A stretch of DNA of 10,027 nt from Cyclobacteriaceae bacterium. Its GTDB lineage: Bacteria; Bacteroidota; Bacteroidia; Cytophagales; Cyclobacteriaceae. The notes beneath the pieces were generated by a model, which did not search any database, was not told the origin of the DNA, and saw only the letters and a program-made list of their open reading frames with translations. The translations under genes were made by a program, and so were the position numbers. Of the stretch, positions 1 through 6,584 are shown piece by piece. The first letter of the stretch is position 1, and every line of letters begins with the position of its first letter. The stretch spans positions 1-10,027 of the forward strand of contig JALOMY010000075.1 in the NCBI GenBank assembly GCA_025455225.1, written 5' to 3'.

Positions 1-865
1 AAAGAATCGAATCAGTTCAGTTGTATCTACGCAACAGATCACTAAAGCCATGAAAATGGTGGCAGCTGCCAAATTGCGTAAATCCCAGGACCGTATTCTT
101 CAGATGCGTCCTTTCGCTCAAAAACTGTCGTACATCTTTCAAAATTTATCGGCAGCACAAAGCGGTGAGTCAATCGATAACTGGTTCAGCAAAGCGCGTG
201 AGGAAAACAGAATACTCATCGTTGCAATTAGCTCGGATCGTGGTCTTTGCGGATCGTTTAATACGAATGTTTTCAAAGGTGTATTAAAGCTGATTCACGA
301 TAAATATGAGAAGCAATACCGAAATGGTAACGTTACCATATTAACCATTGGGAGAAAGGCTGATGATTATTTCGCGAAGCGAAAGTTCAACGTTGTAAGT
401 GATCATTCAGGTATAATCGCTGCCATTTCATTTGATAAGGTTTCTGCAGCCGCTGAATATATTTATGATTCGTATCGTAACGGGAAGTACGACAAGGTGG
501 AGATTATCTACAACGAATTCAAAAATGTTGCCACTCAGGTACTCCGAACCGAGCAATACTTACCAGTTGTTCTCCCTTTGGCTACCACCAAAACTCCCTC
601 AACGGATTATATCTATCAACCGGACCGTACGGAAATATTGACCGGCCTTATTCCGAAATCCTTGAAAGTTCAACTATTTAAAGCTGTGCTGGAGTCCAAT
701 GCCTCCGAAAACGGAGCGCGGATGACTGCTATGGATAAGGCAACAGAAAATGCAGGCGAATTGCTGAAAGAACTGCGCCTTAGCTACAACCGTACCCGCC
801 AAGCAGCCATTACAAAGGAAATTCTAGAAATTGTTGGTGGCGCTGAAGCCTTAAAGGCTTCCTGA
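1..865 (+). CDS. atpG: ATP synthase F1 gamma subunit (5' end outside window)
   Basis: This is the central stalk (gamma) subunit of F1Fo ATP synthase, whose coiled-coil rotor couples proton flow to the catalytic alpha/beta hexamer. The reading frame is open from base 2, so the ATG at 50 is internal: the residues before it read KNRISSVVSTQQITKA, the conserved N-terminal helix just after the true start. About 287 residues are visible and probably fewer than ten are missing. The N-terminal helix continues with MKMVAAAKLRK, SSDRGLCGSFN is the conserved segment early in the Rossmann-like domain, and the C-terminal ITKEILEIVGGAEA fits the family signature. A strong terminator follows, so this is the last gene of its operon. 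That fits Bacteroidota, where atpD and atpC lie elsewhere. Upstream atpA is expected but not visible. Confidence 0.97.
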   Translation, partial: KNRISSVVSTQQITKAMKMVAAAKLRKSQDRILQMRPFAQKLSYIFQNLSAAQSGESIDNWFSKAREENRILIVAISSDRGLCGSFNTNVFKGVLKLIHDKYEKQYRNGNVTILTIGRKADDYFAKRKFNVVSDHSGIIAAISFDKVSAAAEYIYDSYRNGKYDKVEIIYNEFKNVATQVLRTEQYLPVVLPLATTKTPSTDYIYQPDRTEILTGLIPKSLKVQLFKAVLESNASENGARMTAMDKATENAGELLKELRLSYNRTRQAAITKEILEIVGGAEALKAS

Positions 866-886
866 TCCGCGCGACAAAAAATGATG

Positions 887-914
887 ACCCATTCCAACCG
901 GAATGGGTTTTTTA
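887..914 (+). terminator. Intrinsic terminator after atpG
   Basis: A perfect 9-bp stem (ACCCATTCC at 887-895 pairing with GGAATGGGT at 900-908) with a 4-nt loop runs straight into six T residues (908-913). It lies 21 nt after the atpG stop and closes the ATP synthase operon. Confidence 0.93.
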
Positions 915-1047
915 TTGAGCCTTGGTAAGAATAGTCAAGACGCTTTCTTTGCCTGTTCATCCCTGCTTGGATTATAGGCGCTTAACTTTATCTTGCACAT
1001 TGGAAAAAGTTATAATCCTCTCTAAACCTTAACGATCTGGTTCAGCG

Positions 1048-2841
1048 ATGCAGGAATTCTTGCAGGATTTACCCGGGGTGATTTATGCCTATGTCATTCG
1101 AAAAGATAATAGTCGGGGCTTTACCTATGTTAGTACAAACAGTGAGGAGATTTTGGGGGTCTCGGCTGACGACTTATATAAAGATTCTTCCCTTTTCCGG
1201 AAATGTGTTGTTAAAGAAGATTTAACTTCCTTCGAGCAATCGCTCCAACGAAGTCATGAAACCAATTCTACCTGGAATTGGGAAGGAAGAATCCATTGGA
1301 GAGATTCAGTACGCTGGATTGAAACCCGATCCACCGCATCCAAATCCGGAGGAGATATTATTCGAAAGGGAATAATCATTGATATTACCGAACGGAAGCA
1401 GCAGGAATTAGAGCAGGAGCTGCGCTACCAATCGTTAATTGAAAGTCTACCCGTTGGTATTGGCATTCATGCAGAGGGCAATTTGATTTTTGCGAATGCT
1501 TACGCTCATCAGTTGTTGCATGTAACTGCAGGAAGCCTGATCGGGCGAAACATCATGGATTTTGTTCATCCGGATTACCGTGAAATTGTTACGGAGCGAA
1601 TTTCAAAGGTAATTGCAGGTGAATCCATTCCGGTTATTTCACAACAGCTTGTCTGTGAAGATGGCGAAGTGATAGACGTTGAAACTACGGCTTTGCCATT
1701 TACCTATAAAGGCAAGCCGGCTGTTCAAATTATTGTGCGGGATATTACGGAACAACGAAGGGCCCAACGGGAGATTCGAAGAAATGAAACTTTTTTTACC
1801 CAGCTTTTTAACCACGTACCCATGGCGGTTGTCCGGCTCGATTCAACCGGAAAAGTTGAATTGGTAAACCGCGGATTTACCGAAATGTTTGGATACGAAT
1901 TGGACGAATTAAAAGGTAAAAACCTGAATGAATCAATTGTTCCAGAAGAGTATCAGAGTGAAGGCGTGGATATTAATAATTTAATCACTTCAAATCGGGT
2001 CATTCGTATTGAGGCAATCCGGAGACATAAAAATGGCCGCCTGGTTAATGTGTTGTTGTATGGTTTACCCGTTCGGTTAGATGATAAAATCATTGGCATC
2101 TATGGGGTGTATATTGATATTACCGAACGTAAGCGGATGGAGGAAGAATTGCAAATCCGAAATGCCGAGCTTGACAACTTTGTATACAAAGTATCGCATG
2201 ATCTTCGTGCCCCTTTATCGTCTATTCTGGGATTAGTACATTTGGCAAGCTTCAAAGATAATCAGGACGATCCCTACGAGTACATAAAATTGATTGGTGA
2301 AAAGGCAATGCGGCTCGATGCCTTTATAAGTGATGTGCTGAGCCATTCGAAAAACCTTAAGCTTGAAATAAATGTTGAGAAGGTTAATCTTAAATCATCT
2401 CTCGAGCGGGCCATTGCCGATCTTAATTATCTGAAGGGCACCTCGGATGTCGATTTCCTTCTGCAGGTTGAAGATGCAGAAATCTGGAGCGATCCATGGA
2501 GAATATCAGAGATATTCCGGAACCTTGTTTCCAATGCAGTGAAGTACCGTAAGATGGATGGCGAAAAGCCCTGGGTGAAAGTTTCCATCGAAGTTGCCCA
2601 GGGTGTGGCCATGATACGGTTTGAGGATAACGGCATTGGTATTGAAAAGAAAAACCTGGATAGGATATTTGAGATGTTTTACCGGGCTACTGAGCAATCA
2701 GACGGTTCGGGTATTGGATTGTACATTGTTAAGAATGCAGTTGAGAAACTACAAGGCAAATTATTGGTAAACAGTGTTGCGGGTCAGGGAACTACGTTTA
2801 CAATTCAATTGCCATCCCTTGAAAAGTCAAGTCAGATTTAA
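1048..2841 (+). CDS. Soluble triple-PAS sensor histidine kinase
   Basis: A 597-residue two-component sensor kinase. Three PAS domains lie at about residues 1-118, 125-240 and 245-362; each ends with the typical D-I-T-E linker (IDITERK, RDITEQR, IDITERK). The HisKA dimerisation domain follows, with phospho-acceptor His384 in KVSHDLRAPL. The HATPase domain shows an N box (RNLVSNAVKY, Asn492 and Asn496), a G1 box (EDNGIGI, Asp527) and a G2 box (GSGIGL, about 553-558). There is no signal peptide, transmembrane span or receiver domain, so it should sense a cytoplasmic cue; PAS ligands cannot be read from sequence. An in-frame TAA at 1030-1032 rules out a longer start, and PAS 1 begins almost at residue 1. 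No response regulator gene is adjacent. The next gene starts 14 nt downstream and is probably cotranscribed. Confidence 0.95.
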   Translation: MQEFLQDLPGVIYAYVIRKDNSRGFTYVSTNSEEILGVSADDLYKDSSLFRKCVVKEDLTSFEQSLQRSHETNSTWNWEGRIHWRDSVRWIETRSTASKSGGDIIRKGIIIDITERKQQELEQELRYQSLIESLPVGIGIHAEGNLIFANAYAHQLLHVTAGSLIGRNIMDFVHPDYREIVTERISKVIAGESIPVISQQLVCEDGEVIDVETTALPFTYKGKPAVQIIVRDITEQRRAQREIRRNETFFTQLFNHVPMAVVRLDSTGKVELVNRGFTEMFGYELDELKGKNLNESIVPEEYQSEGVDINNLITSNRVIRIEAIRRHKNGRLVNVLLYGLPVRLDDKIIGIYGVYIDITERKRMEEELQIRNAELDNFVYKVSHDLRAPLSSILGLVHLASFKDNQDDPYEYIKLIGEKAMRLDAFISDVLSHSKNLKLEINVEKVNLKSSLERAIADLNYLKGTSDVDFLLQVEDAEIWSDPWRISEIFRNLVSNAVKYRKMDGEKPWVKVSIEVAQGVAMIRFEDNGIGIEKKNLDRIFEMFYRATEQSDGSGIGLYIVKNAVEKLQGKLLVNSVAGQGTTFTIQLPSLEKSSQI

Positions 2842-2855
2842 TCTGGAAATGCATT

Positions 2856-4025
2856 ATGCGCCTGATTGAAGTTAATACAGCACGTGAAAAGTCTGAATTT
2901 CTCAGGCTCCCGGTTCGATTATATGAATCGAATCCGTATTGGATCAGGCCATTGGATAAAGACATTGAAAGTGTATTTGATCCAAAGCTGAACAAAACAT
3001 TTCACCATGGGGAATGCATCCGATGGATTCTAGTGGATGATAAAGATCAAACCATCGGTAGGGTTGCAGCTTTCATTAATCAGAAAACGGTTAGTAAAGG
3101 AAATGAACAACCAACCGGAGGAATGGGTTTCTTTGAATGCATTGAGAACAAAGAAGCAGCGTTCATGCTTTTTGATGCCTGTATAAAATGGCTTATAGAA
3201 CGCGGAATGGAAGCTATGGATGGTCCGGTAAATTTTGGAAACCGCGATCGATGGTGGGGCTTATTGATTGAAGGTTTTGACAAAGAACCCAATTATCTGA
3301 TCAATTATAATTTTCCTTACTACAAAGACTTTTTTGAAGCTTATGGCTTTCAGGTTTATTTTTACCAATTAACCTTTGGGCGACCTATTATTGCTCCCAT
3401 CGAAGATAAACTCCTGCGAAAAGCGGAGATCATCTTTCAAAATCCGGATTATAAATTTGAATACTTGCGTAAACCCGATTGGGGAACTCTTCCTGAAAGA
3501 ATAAGAACCGTGTATAACCGGGCATGGGCTAAGCGCGGAGAGATACCTGAGTTATCTGAGGTACAAGCCAAGCTCATGATCAAACAGCTAAAACCATTAT
3601 TGGATGAAAAATTGATTTGGTTTGGGTATTATAAAGATGAGCCAATTGCTTTTTTCCTGTCTTTACCGGAAGTCAATCAGATTTTTAAATACGTGAATGG
3701 TAATCTGAACTGGTTGGGAAAGTTGAAATTTGTATTTCATAAATTAATTGGCACAAACAGAAAAGCATTGGGAATTTTATTTGGGGTAGTTCCCGAACAT
3801 CAAGGCAAAGGTGTTGACGGTGCCATAATCCAGGCTTTCCGGATTATGGCCGAAAAATCAAATCTTTCATACAGGGATTATGAATTGAACTGGATAGGTG
3901 ATTTTAACCCTAAAATGATCCGGGTAGTTGAACAAATCAACGCCAACCTGATTAAACGCCATGCTACGTACCGGAAGCTTTTTGATGAAACAAAGCCCTT
4001 CAAGCGGATGCCTATTGTAGGATAG
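2856..4025 (+). CDS. GNAT-superfamily-like protein of unknown substrate
   Basis: A 389-residue soluble protein that looks like a tandem GNAT-fold protein. The C-terminal half carries a motif-A-like acyl-CoA pyrophosphate loop, VVPEHQGKGVDGAI (about residues 311-324), where Q-G-K-G replaces the more common R-x-x-G-x-G. The N-terminal half holds conserved-looking stretches rich in Gly, Asn and Trp (GPVNFGNRDRWWG, about 123-135) and aromatic residues (NYNFPYYKDFFEAYGF, 150-165). ELNWIGDFNPKM (343-354) looks like the segment after motif A. It resembles long GNAT-like proteins common in Bacteroidota, related to E. coli YghO, which are often left as hypothetical. There is no signal peptide. The next gene starts after only 3 nt, indicating translational coupling. 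The acyl acceptor is unknown, so I give no specific reaction. Confidence 0.72.
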   Translation: MRLIEVNTAREKSEFLRLPVRLYESNPYWIRPLDKDIESVFDPKLNKTFHHGECIRWILVDDKDQTIGRVAAFINQKTVSKGNEQPTGGMGFFECIENKEAAFMLFDACIKWLIERGMEAMDGPVNFGNRDRWWGLLIEGFDKEPNYLINYNFPYYKDFFEAYGFQVYFYQLTFGRPIIAPIEDKLLRKAEIIFQNPDYKFEYLRKPDWGTLPERIRTVYNRAWAKRGEIPELSEVQAKLMIKQLKPLLDEKLIWFGYYKDEPIAFFLSLPEVNQIFKYVNGNLNWLGKLKFVFHKLIGTNRKALGILFGVVPEHQGKGVDGAIIQAFRIMAEKSNLSYRDYELNWIGDFNPKMIRVVEQINANLIKRHATYRKLFDETKPFKRMPIVG

Positions 4026-4028
4026 AGT

Positions 4029-4616
4029 ATGATGAACGAACAGGACACACCTTCGGGATTTCTTTTACGCAACTTATTGAAAGGTTTATTGTGGTTCGCG
4101 GTAATTATCACCGTATACATTCTGATTGAAGATTACCTGGAGGAGACGTTGTCGCATCAGATGGAGACACTGGCCAATCGTGAATTTTTGCTGTTTTCAA
4201 TATTCACAGTTTCAGAAATCGTATTTGGAATAATTCCCCCTGAGTTTTTTATGATTTTATGGCAACACCAGGGTGATCTGCCAAGCTATATTATTAACCT
4301 CAGCATATTAACAGTCATATCATACGGAGCAGGTGTATTGGGTTATTATATTGGTGTTACTTTCACTAAGTCTCCCTTATTCCGAAAGCTCTATAATAAA
4401 TACCTCATTCAATACGAATACAGTTTACAGAAATATGGCATGTATCTCGTTTTGGTTGGCGCCATTACTCCGGTGCCATTTTCAGCAATGTGTATGTTGG
4501 CGGGTTCTGTAAAGCTTCCCTTTAAACCATTTCTTTTGATTTGCATTGCCCGAATCATTCGGTTTGCGGCTTATGGCTGGATGGTGTGGAAATTCCCGGG
4601 ATGGTTTGATGCGTGA
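4029..4616 (+). CDS. VTT/DedA-like integral membrane protein
   Basis: A 195-residue polytopic membrane protein. Hydrophobic segments lie at about residues 16-34, 54-77, 88-112, 138-160 and 165-188. The layout resembles the VTT (DedA/SNARE-associated, YqaA-like) fold, in which two re-entrant hairpins face each other. Supporting motifs are EIVFGIIPPEFFMIL (63-77), with acidic residues and a Pro-Pro turn in the first putative re-entrant loop, and GAITPVPFSAMCMLAGSVKLPF (144-165) followed by Arg175 and Arg178 in the last helix. DedA-family proteins act in envelope lipid flipping (for example undecaprenyl phosphate) and membrane homeostasis, but the substrate here is not known. It begins ATGATG, so starts at 4029 and 4032 are both possible. 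It is third in a tight run with the kinase and GNAT genes. No convincing terminator follows. Confidence 0.75.
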   Translation: MMNEQDTPSGFLLRNLLKGLLWFAVIITVYILIEDYLEETLSHQMETLANREFLLFSIFTVSEIVFGIIPPEFFMILWQHQGDLPSYIINLSILTVISYGAGVLGYYIGVTFTKSPLFRKLYNKYLIQYEYSLQKYGMYLVLVGAITPVPFSAMCMLAGSVKLPFKPFLLICIARIIRFAAYGWMVWKFPGWFDA

Positions 4617-4683
4617 TCGTTTGGAATTTGTTTTCGATCTGCAAACTTGAGTTTTTGATTATAACCTAAACACTTTAATCATT

Positions 4684-6144
4684 ATGAGAATTTACGCCAT
4701 AACAGTTTGTTTATTATGGGTGCTTTGCGTACAGGCCCAGGTAATTAAGCCAAAAGAATTAGTTACAGTTAAACGTAATGCAGTCAGCCGGCTGGATAAA
4801 CAATACGACCGGTATAAACAACCAGCTCTTGCCATTTGGGGATATTCTGAAGTGGGATATAAGGAGATTAAAAGCTCAGCCGAGCTGAAAAACTTATTGA
4901 AGCAAAGTGGATTTACTATTGAAGAAGGGGTAGCTGGAATTCCCACTGCTTTTGTTGCCACTTATGGTACCGGGAGCCCGGTTGTCGGGATACTTGCTGA
5001 ATATGATGCCTTGCCCGGATTATCTCAACAAGCCGTGCCTGAGAAAAGCCCCGACCCGTCTCGGCAGGCTGGCCATGCATGCGGTCATCATTTATTTGGA
5101 GTGGCTTCTGTGGCTGCTGCCATTGAATTGATGGAAACCATGAAGCAGACTGGTCTGAAAGGAACTATCAAAGTTTTCGGAACACCGGCTGAAGAAGGAG
5201 GCGCAGGAAAAGTTTACATGGTCCGTGAAGGATTATTTGATGATGTTGATGTGGTTATGCATTGGCATCCCAGCAGCCGAAATGCCGCTAACCCATCTTC
5301 TTCGTTGGCAAATGTTTCAGCTAAATTCCGGTTTCGGGGAATTTCCGCGCATGCTGCAGGTGCCCCTGATAAGGGACGATCTGCTTTGGATGCAGTTGAA
5401 GCCATGAATTATATGGTTAATATGATGCGCGAACATATTCCTTCCGATACGCGAATACACTACATCATTACCAGTGGAGGTGAAGCGCCTAATGTTGTAC
5501 CCGATTATGCTGAAGTGTACTATTATGCACGCCATCCAAAACGTGATGTACTGGCTGACGTATTCGGAAGAATTGAAAAGATCGCAGAAGCAGCAGCACT
5601 CGGCACAGAAACGAAAATGGAGAAAGAAATTATTGGAGGTGTTTATGATCTTCTTCCCAATGAGGTGCTGGCCAGACTCATGCATCAGAATCTTACTGCG
5701 GTTGGGGGTGTAACCTATACATCTGAAGAGCTGGAATTTGCCCGAAAAATTCAACAGACTTTATTGGGTGGCACGCAACCTGCCATCAATACGGCAGCCC
5801 TGATTGAACCATTCAAAGTGGATGCATCCGGAAGCGGGGGGTCAACCGATGTAGGCGATGTTAGTTATGTTGTACCAACAGTAGGACTGGGAACAGCTAC
5901 ATGGGTTCCAGGTACACCAGCCCATAGCTGGCAAGCTGTGGCATGTGGAGGAACCGATATCGGAATTAAAGGAATGATGGTTGCTGCAAAAACACTTGCG
6001 TTGACTGGCATCGATTTGTTGAATGACCCTTCGCAGATTCAAAAAGCCAAAGATGAATTTCAAAGAAGAAGAGGGCCGGATTTTAAATACACAGCCTTAA
6101 TCGGTGACCGCAAGCCAGCTCTTGATTACCGGGATAAAAAATGA
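4684..6144 (+). CDS. Exported M20 amidohydrolase, AbgB-like
   Basis: A 486-residue M20D-family metallo-amidohydrolase, closest in pattern to AbgB, the catalytic subunit of p-aminobenzoyl-glutamate hydrolase. Visible motifs: GILAEYDALPGL (102-113), the metal-binding HACGHH (131-136), the catalytic PAEEGG glutamates (Glu170/Glu171), HWH (193-195), a lid/dimerisation region from about 205 to 320 with FRGISAHAAGAPDKGRSALDA, and C-terminal GGSTDVGDVS (385-394) and PGTPAHSWQ (409-417), where His414 is a likely ligand. Residues 1-18 form a signal peptide, with a likely cut after VQA leaving Gln19, so the enzyme should act in the periplasm or outside. E. coli AbgB is cytoplasmic and works with AbgA; no AbgA-like partner is next to this gene. 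The substrate is probably an N-acyl or aminoacyl amide but is not determined. It is separated from the preceding gene by 67 nt and ends in a strong terminator. Confidence 0.92.
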   Translation: MRIYAITVCLLWVLCVQAQVIKPKELVTVKRNAVSRLDKQYDRYKQPALAIWGYSEVGYKEIKSSAELKNLLKQSGFTIEEGVAGIPTAFVATYGTGSPVVGILAEYDALPGLSQQAVPEKSPDPSRQAGHACGHHLFGVASVAAAIELMETMKQTGLKGTIKVFGTPAEEGGAGKVYMVREGLFDDVDVVMHWHPSSRNAANPSSSLANVSAKFRFRGISAHAAGAPDKGRSALDAVEAMNYMVNMMREHIPSDTRIHYIITSGGEAPNVVPDYAEVYYYARHPKRDVLADVFGRIEKIAEAAALGTETKMEKEIIGGVYDLLPNEVLARLMHQNLTAVGGVTYTSEELEFARKIQQTLLGGTQPAINTAALIEPFKVDASGSGGSTDVGDVSYVVPTVGLGTATWVPGTPAHSWQAVACGGTDIGIKGMMVAAKTLALTGIDLLNDPSQIQKAKDEFQRRRGPDFKYTALIGDRKPALDYRDKK

Positions 6145-6156
6145 TCGGTTAAAATA

Positions 6157-6195
6157 AGTCGTCTGAACCGGGATTGTTCAGACGACTACTTTTTT
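6157..6195. terminator. Terminator shared by two converging genes
   Basis: A perfect 12-bp inverted repeat (AGTCGTCTGAAC at 6157-6168 pairing with 6176-6187) encloses a 7-nt loop. On the plus strand it is followed by AC and six T residues (6190-6195), an efficient intrinsic terminator for the M20 gene. The T-run overlaps the stop codon (6194-6196) of the converging minus-strand gene. Read on the minus strand, the hairpin is followed by TATTTTAACC, a weaker U-rich tail, so it may also stop leftward transcripts. Confidence 0.9.
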
Positions 6196-6403
6196 AAGCT
6201 TGTTCTTTCGGACAGGTATTCAGACCCACCAACGTATATAACGGACAGAAGCTTATCAAGCTTGTCAGCAGAAATACAGCTCCTAATACCACCAGCACGA
6301 TTCCCAATGTTCCGGTAACGGTTCCTGAAAAATACAGTGCAGCAAAAATTACAGCGAGTACAACCCGAATAATACGGTCGGCATTTCCCATGTTCTTTTT
6401 CAT
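6194..6403 (-). CDS. DUF2892 (YgaP-like) small membrane protein
   Basis: A 69-residue protein with the full DUF2892 pattern. It has an N-terminal KKNMGNADRIIR amphipathic/positive stretch, two hydrophobic spans (about 11-27 and 31-50) that are glycine-zipper-like around GTVTGTLGIVLVVLG, and the C-terminal FCPLYTLVGLNTCP block with Cys53 and Cys64. In E. coli YgaP this module is fused to a rhodanese domain and helps membrane dimerisation; here it stands alone. The biochemical role of solo DUF2892 proteins is not settled. It lies 11 nt downstream of a 31-codon membrane ORF on the same strand, and that pair is preceded by a promoter-like element and a CRP-like palindrome. Met5 is a possible alternative start, but MKKNMG is usual for the family. 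Confidence 0.9.
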   Translation of the reverse strand: MKKNMGNADRIIRVVLAVIFAALYFSGTVTGTLGIVLVVLGAVFLLTSLISFCPLYTLVGLNTCPKEQA

Positions 6404-6414
6404 AATGTTAGAGT

Positions 6415-6510
6415 TTAAGGATTAATTTGTTCATACAACCAAACCAGGGAATAAAGCAAGCCTGTACAAAGTGCGCAAACAAGTAACAATTTAAGGGCTC
6501 TGCTTTTCAT
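6415..6510 (-). CDS. Putative 31-residue single-span membrane microprotein
   Basis: A 31-codon ATG-to-TAA frame. The product starts MKSRALK, continues with a hydrophobic stretch (about residues 7-25, LKLLLVCALCTGLLYSLVW) containing two cysteines, and ends in the short polar tail LYEQINP. Positive residues at the N-terminus and a negative one at the C-terminus fit a single transmembrane helix with the N-terminus inside. It could also be an uncleaved signal-like peptide; the region before Cys12 or Cys15 lacks a proper lipobox. The frame fills the space between the Crp/Fnr regulator and the DUF2892 gene and ends 11 nt before the latter, as expected of a cotranscribed gene. No good Shine-Dalgarno is seen, which is normal for Bacteroidota. 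I recognise no named family. Translation is inferred from composition and position only. Confidence 0.5.
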   Translation of the reverse strand: MKSRALKLLLVCALCTGLLYSLVWLYEQINP

Positions 6511-6512
6511 TG

Positions 6513-6562
6513 ATCTGGTGATAATTCAAATGTACAAGCTCAACTACATCAAATCTGGTGAT
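6513..6562. repeat. Direct repeat of ATCTGGTGAT, 40 bp apart
   Basis: The 10-mer ATCTGGTGAT occurs at 6513-6522 and again at 6553-6562. The right copy is one arm of the CRP-like palindrome; the left copy is an isolated half-site sitting 2 nt from the microprotein ATG. The 40-bp offset is close to four helical turns, which would place both on the same DNA face. Chance recurrence is possible in so short a gap. Confidence 0.45.
6527..6553 (-). promoter_or_regulatory. Putative Bacteroidota promoter for microprotein-DUF2892 pair
   Basis: On the minus strand TACATTTG (6534-6527) matches the Bacteroidota primary-sigma -7 element TAnnTTTG exactly. A TTTG (6553-6550) lies 15 nt upstream as a candidate -33 element, shorter than the spacing usually reported, so basal activity may be weak. 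The transcript would start around 6519-6522, giving a leader of roughly 10 nt before the ATG at 6510. Confidence 0.42.
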
Positions 6563-6572
6563 CTAAGTCACC
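6557..6572. promoter_or_regulatory. CRP-like operator palindrome GGTGA-N6-TCACC
   Basis: GGTGA (6557-6561) and TCACC (6568-6572) form a perfect 5-bp inverted repeat around a 6-bp spacer. This is the architecture of the E. coli CRP site TGTGA-N6-TCACA, with the GTGA/TCAC core intact; C6555 and G6574 extend the symmetry. It lies between the crp/fnr-type gene, which ends at 6585, and the putative promoter on the minus strand. Its centre is roughly 42-45 bp upstream of the inferred start site, near the class II activator position. The neighbouring regulator has the residues expected to read GTGA. Confidence 0.45.
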
Positions 6573-6584
6573 GGTTCGAATAAT

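Noticed and set aside
50..865. Start of the gamma subunit at the ATG at base 50
   Set aside because: In-frame codons before it encode the conserved N-terminal helix residues, so the real start is outside the window.
993..1016. E. coli-like promoter TTGCAC ... TATAAT upstream of the sensor kinase
   Set aside because: The spacing is only 12 bp, and Bacteroidota primary sigma uses TAnnTTTG. The nearest such match (TAACTTTA, 983-990) has one mismatch and no well-spaced -33 element, so I do not call a promoter.
4617..4683. Possible terminator in the gap before the M20 gene (AAAC-TTGA-GTTT followed by T residues; GATCG ... CGATC)
   Set aside because: The stems are only 4-5 bp and AT-rich or widely spaced, too weak to call.
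4684..4740. Lipoprotein reading of the M20 enzyme N-terminus (LWVLC)
   Set aside because: The residue before Cys15 is Leu, not Gly/Ala/Ser, whereas VQA followed by Gln gives a normal signal peptidase I site.
5317..5754. 145-codon open frame on the minus strand
   Set aside because: It lies wholly inside the M20 amidohydrolase gene, antisense to strongly conserved motifs, and its product has no recognisable domain. It is a shadow of the real coding frame.
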